Source: Schauerella fraxinea (GTDB taxonomy: Bacteria; Pseudomonadota; Gammaproteobacteria; Burkholderiales; Burkholderiaceae_B). From it: a stretch of DNA of 64,000 nt. Position 1 is the stretch's first letter. The number at the start of each line of letters is the position of its first letter. Shown here piece by piece: positions 36,515 to 45,477 of the stretch. The stretch spans positions 2,896,554 to 2,960,553 of the forward strand of contig JAVDKL010000001.1 in the NCBI GenBank assembly GCA_030849965.1, given 5' to 3'. Made by a program: the position numbers and the translations under genes. The notes under the pieces were generated by a model. The model was given only the letters and a program-made list of their open reading frames with translations, did not search any database and had not been told where the DNA came from.

Positions 36515-37726
36515 TCAGATGGCCGAGCTGGCGCGAAGTGCCGCGATGGCTTCTGCATCGTAACCTGCCTCAGCCAGAATCTCTTCGCTGTGCTCGCCCA
36601 ACGTGGGTGCGGGCCGATCGGGCCAGCCCCCGGCCCGCACGGGCGACGCCACCGTTTTGATCGGCCCGCTCGGATGCTGCAACGTCAACACGTTTTCACG
36701 TTCGGCCACGAAGGGATTGTCCAACGCTTCAGCCACGGTGTACACGGGCGATGCCGGCACGCGGCCCGCGAAGCGCTTCATCCAGGTCTCGGTGGTGTCC
36801 GACGACAACACCGCATCCAGATCTTCGGTGAGTTGATCGCGATGCGCCAGGCGTGCCTTGAAATCGACGTAATCGCCGCCCTGCGCCCACTCGGGCTTGC
36901 CGATCGCCTCGCACAGCACAGGCCAGAATTTTTCCTTATTGCACATCAGGAAAATCCAGCCGTCTTTCGTGCGGTACAGCTGGCTGGGCGTGAGCGACGG
37001 ATGGCTCGATCGCTTCTCGCGTCCGATTTCCACGCCCTTGTTCAGGTACCAGGTGGCCACATACGTCAGATTGTGCAAGGCCACGTCGAACAGGCTCACA
37101 TCCACATCGCGTCCGATACCGGTGGCACGCGCCCCGATCACGCCGGCAAGCAGCCCCATGGCGGCCGTCGTGCCGGTCATGAAATCGATCATCGACAGGC
37201 CCATGCGTGATGGCGGTCCGTCGGCCTCGCCCGTTACCGAGAGATACCCCGCTTCGGCCTGCATCAGATAGTCGTAACCTGGCCACGCCGCGCGCGAACC
37301 CTCGCGGCCATAGGCCGACAAGTGCCCGCACACCAGTTGCGGATTCACATCTTTCAGATCGGCGTAGGTGAGTCCGAGCTTGGCCGGCAGATCGCCGCGC
37401 AGGTTGTTGAACACCACATCGGCATCGGCCGCCAATCGCCGCAGCACCTCGCGCGCCTCGGGCGCCTTGAGATTGAGCGTCAGGCTTTTCTTGTTGCGGT
37501 TGAACGATTGGTAGAAGTGGCTATCGCCGGGGCCGAAGTAATGCGGTCCCACGACACGGCCCACGTCTCCCCCGTCGCCCGGGTTCTCGATCTTGATGAC
37601 CTCTGCGCCAAGATCCGCCAGGTGTTGCGTGCCGAACGGTCCGGCGCCGTATTGCTCGATGGCGATGATGCGCACGCCAGCCAGAGGCAACGGCAGCGTG
37701 ACGGCCTGCGATTGGGGGGCATTCAT
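36515..37726 (-). CDS. CaiB/BaiF (class III) CoA-transferase of the catabolic cluster
   Basis: 403 residues. The N-terminal Rossmann region is GVRIIAIEQYGAGPFGTQHL with GAEVIKIENP, followed by SFNRNKKSLTLNLKAPEARE. The catalytic Asp is likely in RMGLSMIDFMTGTTAAMG. Related enzymes activate dicarboxylic acids (mesaconate, itaconate, methylsuccinate, oxalate) with succinyl-CoA or another CoA donor. It overlaps the acyl-CoA dehydrogenase gene by 4 bp, so the two products are made together. That supports CoA activation followed directly by dehydrogenation. The substrate is inferred from context only. Confidence 0.87.
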   Translation of the reverse strand: MNAPQSQAVTLPLPLAGVRIIAIEQYGAGPFGTQHLADLGAEVIKIENPGDGGDVGRVVGPHYFGPGDSHFYQSFNRNKKSLTLNLKAPEAREVLRRLAADADVVFNNLRGDLPAKLGLTYADLKDVNPQLVCGHLSAYGREGSRAAWPGYDYLMQAEAGYLSVTGEADGPPSRMGLSMIDFMTGTTAAMGLLAGVIGARATGIGRDVDVSLFDVALHNLTYVATWYLNKGVEIGREKRSSHPSLTPSQLYRTKDGWIFLMCNKEKFWPVLCEAIGKPEWAQGGDYVDFKARLAHRDQLTEDLDAVLSSDTTETWMKRFAGRVPASPVYTVAEALDNPFVAERENVLTLQHPSGPIKTVASPVRAGGWPDRPAPTLGEHSEEILAEAGYDAEAIAALRASSAI

Positions 37727-38883
37727 ACCGGGTTCCTTTCGATCATTTGCTTGGCGATGATGATGCGTTGCAGTTCGTTCGTGCCTTCGCCGATGGTCAG
37801 CAGCGGCGCATCGCGATACAGGCGCTCGACGTTGTATTCCTTCGAGTAGCCATAGCCGCCGAAAATACGCATCGCTTCATGCGCGTTTTCCATCGCCGCC
37901 TCGGTGGCGAAGTACTTCGCCATGCCGGCTTCCATATCCACACGTTCGCCGCGATCGAACGCTTCGGCCGCCGCATACGTCAACAGCCTCGAGGCTTGCG
38001 TGCGCGTGGCCATCTCGCCCAGCTTGAGCTGAATGGCTTGATGCTCGCAAATCGGCTTGCCGAAGGTTTTGCGCGTTTGCGAATAGGCCAACGCCTCGTC
38101 CAGCGCGGCTTGCGCCACGCCCAGGCCACGCGCGGCGACGTTGATGCGGCCGAGTTCCAGCCCGCCCAACACCTGCTGCAGACCGCGCCCTTCCACGCCG
38201 CCGATCAAACGCTCGACCGGCACCTTGTAATCCTCGAACGCCAGCGCGCACGTATCGATGCCCTTGTAGCCAAGCTTCTCGAGCTTCTTGCTCACGATGA
38301 AGCCGGGGCCTTTTTCGGCCAGCAGCAAACTCATGCCTTTGTGACGCGGTTGCGCGGTGGTATCCGTTTTCACGAGCAAGGCGATGATGTTGCCTTCCTG
38401 GCTATTGGTGATCCACATCTTGTTGCCGTTGACCACGTAGTGATCGCCGTCGCGCTTGGCCACCGTGCGGATGGCTTGCAGATCGGTGCCGCAATCGGGT
38501 TCGGTCAGGCCGATGCCGCCGCGCAATTCGCCCGTGGCAAAGCGCGGCAGGTACGACTGCTTTTGCGCTTCGGTGCCGAAGCGCTGCACAGCCATCGCCA
38601 TGATCACGTGCGAGTTGATGATGCCCGAAATCGACATCCACACCCGCGACATGCGCTCGATGATCTTGGCGTAGGTGAGCGTGGAGAGGCCCAACCCGCC
38701 GTACTCGGGATCGATCATGCAGCCGAACAAGCCCATCTCTTTCATCTTCTCGACGATCTCATGCGGATAGATATCGTCGTGCTCGAGGTGATGGACGTGC
38801 GGCAATACCTCGACCTTCAAAAAGCGGTCGAGCATATCGAGTATCAGTGTTTCCTGTTCCTGATCGTGCATGGGTGCATTCAT
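37723..38883 (-). CDS. Acyl-CoA dehydrogenase of the catabolic cluster
   Basis: 386 residues, the normal size. It is an FAD enzyme that introduces an alpha-beta double bond and feeds electrons to ETF. The flavin-contacting GGIGLTEPDCGTDLQ and MWITNSQEGN, the RKTFGKPICEHQAIQ segment, and the C-terminal FGGYGYSKEYNVERLYRDA are present. The likely catalytic base is Glu in TIGEGTNELQR. It overlaps the CoA-transferase gene. With the MaoC hydratase and CitE-like lyase, a saturated acid such as methylsuccinate could be taken through mesaconyl-CoA or a relative. That assignment is inference. Confidence 0.9.
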   Translation of the reverse strand: MNAPMHDQEQETLILDMLDRFLKVEVLPHVHHLEHDDIYPHEIVEKMKEMGLFGCMIDPEYGGLGLSTLTYAKIIERMSRVWMSISGIINSHVIMAMAVQRFGTEAQKQSYLPRFATGELRGGIGLTEPDCGTDLQAIRTVAKRDGDHYVVNGNKMWITNSQEGNIIALLVKTDTTAQPRHKGMSLLLAEKGPGFIVSKKLEKLGYKGIDTCALAFEDYKVPVERLIGGVEGRGLQQVLGGLELGRINVAARGLGVAQAALDEALAYSQTRKTFGKPICEHQAIQLKLGEMATRTQASRLLTYAAAEAFDRGERVDMEAGMAKYFATEAAMENAHEAMRIFGGYGYSKEYNVERLYRDAPLLTIGEGTNELQRIIIAKQMIERNPV

Positions 38884-38986
38884 GATGGTTTCCGTCGATT
38901 CGATGATTCGTGATGAGGTGCGCTGGTCGAGGGTTTCGTTCGGCCGCGCTTCCTGGGTGTGTTCCTGACTGCCTCTGCTTGCTGCG

Positions 38987-40417
38987 CTATTGCGCGCGTT
39001 CGCCCAGAAGACGCATCAGATCGCGCGTGCCGCCGGTCGCGATGCCGAGCACGGCGCGCTCGATCGCTTGCGCACGGTCGCGCGACACGGCGCGTGCCGC
39101 GTTCTCATGAAACTTGATGCGCACGTCGTCATCCGTGATGGGCCGGCCTGGTGCGCCGCGATTGATGTGCTCGCGGTGATGCAGCGTGCGGCCATCCGCC
39201 AGTTCGACGGTGACATCGCCCGAATAGAAACGCGGAAACTCCGCCTGCGGGTCGGCTTCGCACGTAACGCGACGCGCCAGTGCCAACGTGGCTGCATCGG
39301 TATAGGCGCTCTCTTCCAATGCATCGAGCGAGAAGCGCCCTTTCAACAAGCCGGTCGCCACCGCATAGGGAATGCTGAACTGCGCCTCATAAGCGTTGGC
39401 GGGCCGCTTCTTTTTGTCATCCGGCTCGCACACGATTTTCATCGTGCCTTCCGGCACCTTCGCCACCACACGCACGATCTCGGCCTCGCCGATCTCCGCG
39501 TGCAAGGCGCCCGACGCATCCGCGCACGCATGCACGAAATGACACGCCGGAATCGGCTTGACCGCCACGTTGAGCGTTTCCCATACCTCACCCAAGCCCG
39601 CCGTCACCAACGACAGATCGGTCTTGGCATTCAGTTCGCCCAGGTGACTGGCGTACAAGCCGAATCGGCCTTCATACGCTGCGCGCGTGCCCACGAAGCC
39701 GTGTTTGGCCAACGTGGCTGCGGTGATACCCGCGTGCGCGGCCCAGCCCGGATGAAGCCGTTTGGTCCATGCGCCATCTTGCAGAAACTCAAGGCTGCCC
39801 GACGCCATGGAAAGTACGATGCCCTGCGCGTCGCGCAGTTGATCCGCGTTGAGCTTCATCAGATGACCAGCGGCGAACGTGCAACCGAACGCACCGATGA
39901 GACCGGTGGGATGAAAGCCCACTTGATGAAAGCCGCCGCGCGCTGCCGACGCAATGCGAATCGCGATTTCTGCGCCCAGAATATAAGCGGCCAGCACGTC
40001 GGCGCCGCTGGCGTCGTGGGCCGCGCCCACGCTCAATGCAGCCGGCAACACCGACGCGGTGGCGTGAATCACGCCGCTGGGATGCGTGTCGTCGTAGTCC
40101 AGGCCATGAATCATGACGGCGTTGACGATGGCGGCATCGCGCATGGGCAGGTTGACCGCCATGCCGATCACCGGCACGCCTTTGGGGTCCTGCGCCATTG
40201 CGCCGCCCGCCAGCTCCTGCATGGCAGCCAACGTGCGGTGCGCGTAGTCGTAGCCCGTGGAGGCCAACCCGATGCCCAACGCATCGAGCATCAGGTGTGC
40301 GGCGCGCGACTGCACGTCGGATGGCACATCCGCCAATTTGAAATCTGCGGCGTAGGCCGCCAGATCGGCGGACAAGCCAGGAAGGTGTTCAGTCAGTGCG
40401 GTATCTGCGTGTGTCAT
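38987..40417 (-). CDS. MmgE/PrpD family protein
   Basis: 476 residues. The family includes 2-methylcitrate dehydratase PrpD and cis-aconitate decarboxylase (itaconate-forming). The active-site loop MIHGLDYDDTHP with Asp/His, the GSLEFLQDGAWTKRLHPGWA stretch with its Lys and His, and GFHPTGLIGAFG are all present. In this cluster it could isomerise, hydrate/dehydrate or decarboxylate a tricarboxylic or branched dicarboxylic acid ahead of CoA activation. The reaction cannot be decided from sequence. It starts 1 bp after the Bug receptor stop, and a 103-bp gap separates it from the acyl-CoA dehydrogenase gene. Confidence 0.88.
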   Translation of the reverse strand: MTHADTALTEHLPGLSADLAAYAADFKLADVPSDVQSRAAHLMLDALGIGLASTGYDYAHRTLAAMQELAGGAMAQDPKGVPVIGMAVNLPMRDAAIVNAVMIHGLDYDDTHPSGVIHATASVLPAALSVGAAHDASGADVLAAYILGAEIAIRIASAARGGFHQVGFHPTGLIGAFGCTFAAGHLMKLNADQLRDAQGIVLSMASGSLEFLQDGAWTKRLHPGWAAHAGITAATLAKHGFVGTRAAYEGRFGLYASHLGELNAKTDLSLVTAGLGEVWETLNVAVKPIPACHFVHACADASGALHAEIGEAEIVRVVAKVPEGTMKIVCEPDDKKKRPANAYEAQFSIPYAVATGLLKGRFSLDALEESAYTDAATLALARRVTCEADPQAEFPRFYSGDVTVELADGRTLHHREHINRGAPGRPITDDDVRIKFHENAARAVSRDRAQAIERAVLGIATGGTRDLMRLLGERAQ

Positions 40418-40418
40418 A

Positions 40419-41396
40419 TCAATCCACTCTCGCTCCGGACAGCTTTACGGCCTCTGCCCATTTGGTAATTTCGGCCTGTACATACGCGCGCGTTTCGTCG
40501 GGCGTCTTCAGGATGGGTTCCGCCCCCAGCGCATTCAGGGTCTTGGTCACATCAGGCTCGGCCCACACCTTCTGCAGCGTGGCATAGAGCTTGTCGATCA
40601 CCGGCTTCGGCGTCTTGGCGGGCGCCATGATGCTGATCCACGCCGGCGCGATGAAATCGCCCATGCCGGCTTCCGCCATCGTCGGTACATCCGGCACGGC
40701 GGCGTTGCGCTTTTCGCTGGCCACTGCCAGCAGACGCAGCTTGCCGCTTTGCGCGTTGCCGATCAGGGCGGGGCCCGTGTCGATCATCGCTTCCACCTGT
40801 CCACCGATCAGATCGGTGACGGCGGCGGGACTGCCCTTGTAGGGCACATGCTGCATATCGAATTGCTGCGCGTGCTTGAACAACTCCATCGTGAGATGGC
40901 TGGTCACGCCGCTGCCACCGGAGGCATAGTTGAGCTTGCCCGGTTGCGCCTTCGCCATCTTCACCAGATCGGCGGCCGTTTTCGCTTTTGAATTGTTCGT
41001 CACCGCCAGGAACAGCGGCACCACGGCGATTTCAGAGATCGACGCCAGGTCGCGCAGCGGATCGTAGGAGATGTTCTTGTACAGACTGGGATTGATGGCG
41101 AGCGGGCCGCTGGAACTCACCAGCAGCGTATACCCATCGGGCTCGGCACGGATAACTTGCTCGGTACCGATGATGCCACCGGCACCCGGCTTGTTCTCGA
41201 CCACCACGGGCTGTTTCAGGCCTTCTTCGAGCTTTTTGGCCACCAGGCGCGCAATGATGTCCGTCGCCTGGCCAGGCGGAAAGCCCACCACGATGCGTAG
41301 CGGTTTGGACGGGTAGTCGGCGGCCATCGCAGGCGCGATCGCGCCCAAACCGAGGGTGAGCGCCGTCATTGCGACGCCAATCATTTTTTTATTCAT
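40419..41396 (-). CDS. Bug/TctC-family extracytoplasmic solute receptor of the catabolic cluster
   Basis: 325 residues with a signal peptide cleaved near APAMAADYPSK. The Bug fingerprint YPSKPLRIVVGFPPGQATD, VVENKPGAGGIIGTEQV and VSSSGPLAINPSLY is complete. The start MNKKMIGVAM at 41396 gives a standard signal sequence; the in-frame 41411 start would add five residues. It should bind the cluster's acid in the periplasm. The gap to the MmgE/PrpD gene is only 1 bp and to the MaoC gene 24 bp, so it belongs to the same transcript. Confidence 0.88.
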   Translation of the reverse strand: MNKKMIGVAMTALTLGLGAIAPAMAADYPSKPLRIVVGFPPGQATDIIARLVAKKLEEGLKQPVVVENKPGAGGIIGTEQVIRAEPDGYTLLVSSSGPLAINPSLYKNISYDPLRDLASISEIAVVPLFLAVTNNSKAKTAADLVKMAKAQPGKLNYASGGSGVTSHLTMELFKHAQQFDMQHVPYKGSPAAVTDLIGGQVEAMIDTGPALIGNAQSGKLRLLAVASEKRNAAVPDVPTMAEAGMGDFIAPAWISIMAPAKTPKPVIDKLYATLQKVWAEPDVTKTLNALGAEPILKTPDETRAYVQAEITKWAEAVKLSGARVD

Positions 41397-41420
41397 TATT
41401 TGTCTCCTCATTGGCGGGGG

Positions 41421-41924
41421 TCAGTCGCCCACGCCGTGACCGCGCTTGGATACCAGGAACGTCCTTTCGAAAGTCATGATCTTGGCGCCGTCTTGATTGG
41501 TGGCGCTACTGCGTACGGTCACGATCCCCTGCTTGGGGCGCGACTTGGATTCGCGCTTGTCGAGCACTTCCGACTCGGCATACAGCGTGTCGCCGGCAAA
41601 CACGGGATGGGTAAGCGTGATGTCCTTCCAGCCCAGATTGGCCACGGCTTGCGCGCTGACGTCATTGACCGTCAGGCCCAACACGACCGCCACTGTGAGC
41701 CCGCTGCTCACCAGCAACTTGCCAAATTCGCTCTTGGCGGCATACGCAGCATCGCAATGCATGGGGTGGTAATTCATGGTCAACAACGAAAACTGAATGT
41801 TGTCGGCATCGGTAATCGTGCGTCCCGGGCGATGTTCGTACACGTCGCCCACATTGAAGTCTTCAAAGAAACGACCGTACACGGCGCGATAGCGATTGGG
41901 GGCGATTTCAACAGCGGTAATCAT
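41421..41924 (-). CDS. MaoC-family hydratase of the catabolic cluster
   Basis: 167 residues, a single hot-dog domain. The hydratase motif is GRTITDADNIQFSLLTMNYH, followed by PMHCD, in which Asn51 and His56 stand where the catalytic Asp/Asn and His of MaoC hydratases lie. The tail KRESKSRPKQGIVTVRSSATNQDG is typical of the short type seen in itaconyl-CoA and mesaconyl-CoA hydratases. First gene of the cluster, 169 bp downstream of a good promoter -10. It would hydrate an enoyl-CoA to the hydroxyacyl-CoA that the CitE-like lyase splits. Confidence 0.85.
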   Translation of the reverse strand: MITAVEIAPNRYRAVYGRFFEDFNVGDVYEHRPGRTITDADNIQFSLLTMNYHPMHCDAAYAAKSEFGKLLVSSGLTVAVVLGLTVNDVSAQAVANLGWKDITLTHPVFAGDTLYAESEVLDKRESKSRPKQGIVTVRSSATNQDGAKIMTFERTFLVSKRGHGVGD

Positions 41925-42069
41925 GAGTTCTCCTTGAGCCTGGGGGTACTTCGAACTGGATCGCCGCCGCCTGCGATGGACGTCGGCGCGTAGTCATTCA
42001 GGCGGCAAAACGCCTGAAACGGCCACACCAGTCGCGATACATGTCTCGATAGTTTGATTGCTTTAATAC

Positions 42070-42083
42070 TTTGTCCGTACAAA
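42070..42083. promoter_or_regulatory. Candidate GntR operator
   Basis: TTTGTCCGTACAAA is a perfect dyad with arms TTTGT/ACAAA around a 4-base centre. It is 9 bp downstream of the -10 of the leftward promoter, where bound repressor would stop initiation. The cluster encodes a HutC-type GntR protein, whose known operators are short AT-flanked dyads of this size. Assignment is inference. Confidence 0.45.
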
Positions 42084-42092
42084 CCAATATCG

Positions 42093-42122
42093 ATAGTAGA
42101 CCTGCCTGATTGCGCCCGTCAA
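42093..42122 (-). promoter_or_regulatory. Sigma-70-type promoter of the catabolic cluster
   Basis: On the minus strand TTGACG (42122-42117) is the -35 and TACTAT (42098-42093) the -10, separated by 18 bp. Both hexamers match consensus at five of six and four of six positions. The first gene, for the MaoC hydratase, starts about 160 bp downstream. Confidence 0.6.
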
Positions 42123-42334
42123 GAAAAAACAGGGATGAGGCGAAAGGACGAATTGCGGCCCGATCATTGCTGAGCGACACTAGAAAACGGCCTGCGGGTG
42201 GCGACTTTTGCCAAACACCCGCCGTGCAGGCGGTAGACTCACGCTGACGTCTTTCCACGCACTGCGTTCCATCTTGCGCGCCCATGATTTCACTACCGGG
42301 ACGCGCGCTTTACCCCGAAAGGATTGCACTGCAC

Positions 42335-44059
42335 ATGGTTCACCAGCCCGCCGCCCTCCCGCCCGATGACGATCGTCGCGTGGCTGCACTCACCGAACTT
42401 GCTATTCTGGACACGCCCGACGAACGGGCTTTTGACGACGTCGTGTCACTCGCCGCGGCGTTGTGCAGCGCGCCCATTGCATTGGTGTCGCTGGTGGATC
42501 GCGAGCGCCAATGGTTCAAGGCCTGTATCGGCCTGGATGTGCGCGAAACGCATCGCGACTTCGCCTTTTGCGCGCACGCCATCCTCACGCCCGCCGATGT
42601 GCTGGTGGTTGAAGACACATCGGTGGATACCCGGTTCTCGCAGAGTCCACTGGTGCTGGGCCCGCCACATATCCGCTTTTACGCGGGTGCCCCCATCGTC
42701 ACGCTACAGGGCGAGGCACTGGGCACTGTTTGCGTGATCGACACTGTGGCACGTACCATCGACGACCGTCAGGTCGCCGCGTTGCAGGCACTGGCCCGGC
42801 AGACCGCGTCGCTCATCGAGCTGCGCGAATTCGTGCGCGAACGTGACGACGAGAACCGTCAGCTCAAGGCCCGCGTGGTATCGGCGCTTGGGGACGACGA
42901 CCAAACTTATCGCGGCTTTAGGCACGGACAACGCGTCGCCGCCGTGGGCCATGTGACGAGTGGCATCGCCCACGACTTCAACAATCTGCTGCAAGCCTTG
43001 CATGCCGGCTTCGAGCTGATTCGCCGCAAGGCGGATAACGCCGAACAGGTACGACGTCTGGCGCAAGGCGGGCTGAAAACCGTCACGCGCGGCAGCGACC
43101 TGATCGCCCAGCTGCTCACGCTCTCGCGCGACGAAGCGCCGGCCATGGCCCCAATCCGTGTCACGCCACATCTGGACAGCATGCGCGAGTTTCTCGCCAG
43201 CGCCATCGGTCCGGCCGTCGATCTGCATTTCGATCTCGCCGCGCCTGCCGCTACGGTGGTCTGCGACCGTACGCAATTCGAAGCCGCCGTGCTCAACATC
43301 ATCGTCAACGCCCGCGATGCGATGAACAACCAGGGCCGTATCGCCATTGCCACGCGTGTGGTCGAACTCGATGGCGACGACGAGTTGGCACCGGGCACCT
43401 ACGTCGAACTTTCGATTGCCGACAATGGCCCCGGCATGGCGCCTCAGGTGGCCAGCCGCGTGTTCGAGCCGTTCTACACCACCAAGGACAACGGCAAAGG
43501 GACGGGCCTTGGCCTGGCCCAGGTGCAGGGTTTCGCACGCAAAGCCGACGGCGCGGCCCGCATCGACAGCACACTGGGTGTCGGCACGACCGTACGGCTA
43601 TTTCTGAAAACGGTTCCCGAAGCACTGGACGGCGCCGCAGATCATCGTGCGGCCCCGCAGCCGAACGCCCAAGACGCCGACACAGCGCCGAGTGCGCCCG
43701 TGGCCATCAAGATCCTGCTGGTCGACGACGACGAGCACGTGCGCAATAATTTGTGCGAGTTGCTGGTGGACGGCGGCTATGCCGTGCACGGGGTGGAAAG
43801 CGGCTTTGAAGCCCTGCGGGCGATCGAACACAACATCCCGGATGTGGTCATCAGCGACGTGGCGCTGAAAGGCTTCAGCGGCGTTACGCTGGGCCGCGTC
43901 ATCGACGAGATCCGCCCGGGCCTGCCGTTGATCTTCATGACCGGCATTGCCGATCTCGACGCCACGCGGGCGTCATTGGGCGAACATGCCGTGATGCTGA
44001 AAAAACCGCTGTCGCTGGAAGACGTGCGCGCCACGATCGAACGGGTAGTCGCGCGGTAA
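42335..44059 (+). CDS. Hybrid sensor histidine kinase: GAF - HisKA/HATPase - receiver
   Basis: 574 residues from the chosen ATG. An N-terminal GAF domain (about 10-165, APIALVSLVDRERQWFKACIG) is followed by a short coiled link. The phospho-accepting His213 lies in VTSGIAHDFNNLLQ, and the HATPase domain has IIVNARDAM (N box), ADNGPGM (G1) and GKGTGLGLAQV. The C-terminal receiver domain starts IKILLVDDDEHVRN and has its Asp in VVISDVALKG. No membrane span or signal peptide is present, so it senses in the cytosol. The start at 42335 has AAGGA upstream; 42284 is an alternative without SD. No partner regulator is adjacent. Confidence 0.9.
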   Translation: MVHQPAALPPDDDRRVAALTELAILDTPDERAFDDVVSLAAALCSAPIALVSLVDRERQWFKACIGLDVRETHRDFAFCAHAILTPADVLVVEDTSVDTRFSQSPLVLGPPHIRFYAGAPIVTLQGEALGTVCVIDTVARTIDDRQVAALQALARQTASLIELREFVRERDDENRQLKARVVSALGDDDQTYRGFRHGQRVAAVGHVTSGIAHDFNNLLQALHAGFELIRRKADNAEQVRRLAQGGLKTVTRGSDLIAQLLTLSRDEAPAMAPIRVTPHLDSMREFLASAIGPAVDLHFDLAAPAATVVCDRTQFEAAVLNIIVNARDAMNNQGRIAIATRVVELDGDDELAPGTYVELSIADNGPGMAPQVASRVFEPFYTTKDNGKGTGLGLAQVQGFARKADGAARIDSTLGVGTTVRLFLKTVPEALDGAADHRAAPQPNAQDADTAPSAPVAIKILLVDDDEHVRNNLCELLVDGGYAVHGVESGFEALRAIEHNIPDVVISDVALKGFSGVTLGRVIDEIRPGLPLIFMTGIADLDATRASLGEHAVMLKKPLSLEDVRATIERVVAR

Positions 44060-44129
44060 AAAAGGCTTCAGCCTTGTGGGCAGCAACAACGTGCGGCGCC
44101 CAGCCTGCCGCACGTTACTCACGCCGCCG

Positions 44130-45470
44130 CTACAACTGCCCGTACGAGTGCAGGCCCGACAGGAACATGTTGACGCCCAGAAACGCGAAGCCGGTGATGA
44201 GCAGCCCCGCCAGCGACCAATAGGCCGCCATGGTGCCGCGCAGGCCCTTGATCAGGCGCATATGCAGCCATGCGGCGTAGTTCAGCCACACGATCAACGC
44301 CCAGGTTTCCTTCGGATCCCACTGCCAGTAGGCGCCCCACGCATCGGCCGCCCACAGGGCGCCCAGCACGGTCGCCACCGTAAAAAACGCAAAGCCGATC
44401 GCGATCGCGCGATACATGATGTCGTCCAGCACTTCCAGGCTGGGCAACGCGGCCGCGATGCGCGCGCGCGCCAGCAAAATGCTGCCGATGATCACCACAC
44501 CCACCCCGAAATACACCATCCAGGTGGCCGACAACCCTTCGGTACGAAACACCATCGGCTCGGCACAGAGCAGTACACCCAGTATGAACAGCGGCACGAG
44601 CTTGGCCCATGAACGCGTTTGCCCATGCTGCTTGATCAAATAGGCAAAGCCCACCATTGCCGCCAGCGAGAACGTGCCATAGCCGATGAAATTGGCCGGC
44701 ACGTGCAACTTCATCCACCAGCTCTTGAGCGCCGGCACCAGCGGCTGGATCTGCCCCGCATCGCGCGTGAACGAATACCAGAGCAAGAAAACGACTGCCG
44801 AATTCACGACCAGCAGCACGAAGCCGCCCAGCGCACGCGTCGCGTAGCGGCGCTCGTAATACAGATAGAAAAGCGCGGTGATGATCGCGAACAGCACGAA
44901 CACTTCATATAGATTGCTCACCGGGATGTGGCCCAGATCCGGCCCGAGCAAATGGCCCTCGCGCCAGCGCACGAGCAGGCCGGTCACGCCTGCGAATACC
45001 GCGCCCCAGGTGAGCGCCGTGCCCAGCCACGCCGCCGTCTGACTGATGAAGCCGATCCAATAACAGACCATCGCGATCATGAAGAGCGCGCACATCCACA
45101 AGATCGCCGATTGCGACGAGAACAGGTATTTGAGGAAGAACACCTGCTCGGCGCGCGCCAGATCGCCTTGATAAAGCCAGATCGCAAACAGGCTGGAAAT
45201 GGCCACAGCGATCATCAGCCGGCGCATCGGGCGCCATAGCCAGCCCAGCCAGGCCACGAAGGGCACCGCGCCACAGAGAATGATCTTTTCGTAGTAATCC
45301 ATCGCGTCGGTAAAGCGCGTAAGCGCAAACCCGGCGCCGGCCGCCAACACCACGAAGAACAGGGCATCGGTCCAATCCGGGCGCCCACGCTGGATGCGCG
45401 CGTCGCCGGTTTCGGACATGCCTTCCTGCCAGAGCGGATCGATTTCGGACGTACTTACGGATACAGACAT
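44130..45470 (-). CDS. ccsA: System II cytochrome c biogenesis protein CcsA (CcsB/ResC)
   Basis: 446 residues with about nine or ten membrane segments. The heme-handling WWD motif is AWGAYWQWDPKETWALIVWL near the C-terminal third, flanked by conserved histidines. With ResB it carries heme across the inner membrane and attaches it to apocytochromes c. The N-terminal 50 residues are hydrophilic (DPLWQEGMSETGDARIQRG), as in other betaproteobacteria. It follows resB after 7 bp in one transcript. Confidence 0.94.
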   Translation of the reverse strand: MSVSVSTSEIDPLWQEGMSETGDARIQRGRPDWTDALFFVVLAAGAGFALTRFTDAMDYYEKIILCGAVPFVAWLGWLWRPMRRLMIAVAISSLFAIWLYQGDLARAEQVFFLKYLFSSQSAILWMCALFMIAMVCYWIGFISQTAAWLGTALTWGAVFAGVTGLLVRWREGHLLGPDLGHIPVSNLYEVFVLFAIITALFYLYYERRYATRALGGFVLLVVNSAVVFLLWYSFTRDAGQIQPLVPALKSWWMKLHVPANFIGYGTFSLAAMVGFAYLIKQHGQTRSWAKLVPLFILGVLLCAEPMVFRTEGLSATWMVYFGVGVVIIGSILLARARIAAALPSLEVLDDIMYRAIAIGFAFFTVATVLGALWAADAWGAYWQWDPKETWALIVWLNYAAWLHMRLIKGLRGTMAAYWSLAGLLITGFAFLGVNMFLSGLHSYGQL

Positions 45471-45477
45471 GGCAACC

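Larger units (their letters stand above)
41925..42334. other. Divergent control region between the MaoC gene and the histidine kinase gene
   Basis: 410 bp without a credible gene. It contains the leftward cluster promoter (42093-42122) and a palindrome (42070-42083). On the right side no clear promoter for the kinase gene could be defined. An open frame on the minus strand (41998-42285) has no family features and is treated as spurious. Confidence 0.6.

Noticed and set aside
41998-42285. 95-codon frame in the control region upstream of the MaoC gene
   Set aside because: No SD, no family features, and it overlaps the better supported promoter and palindrome.
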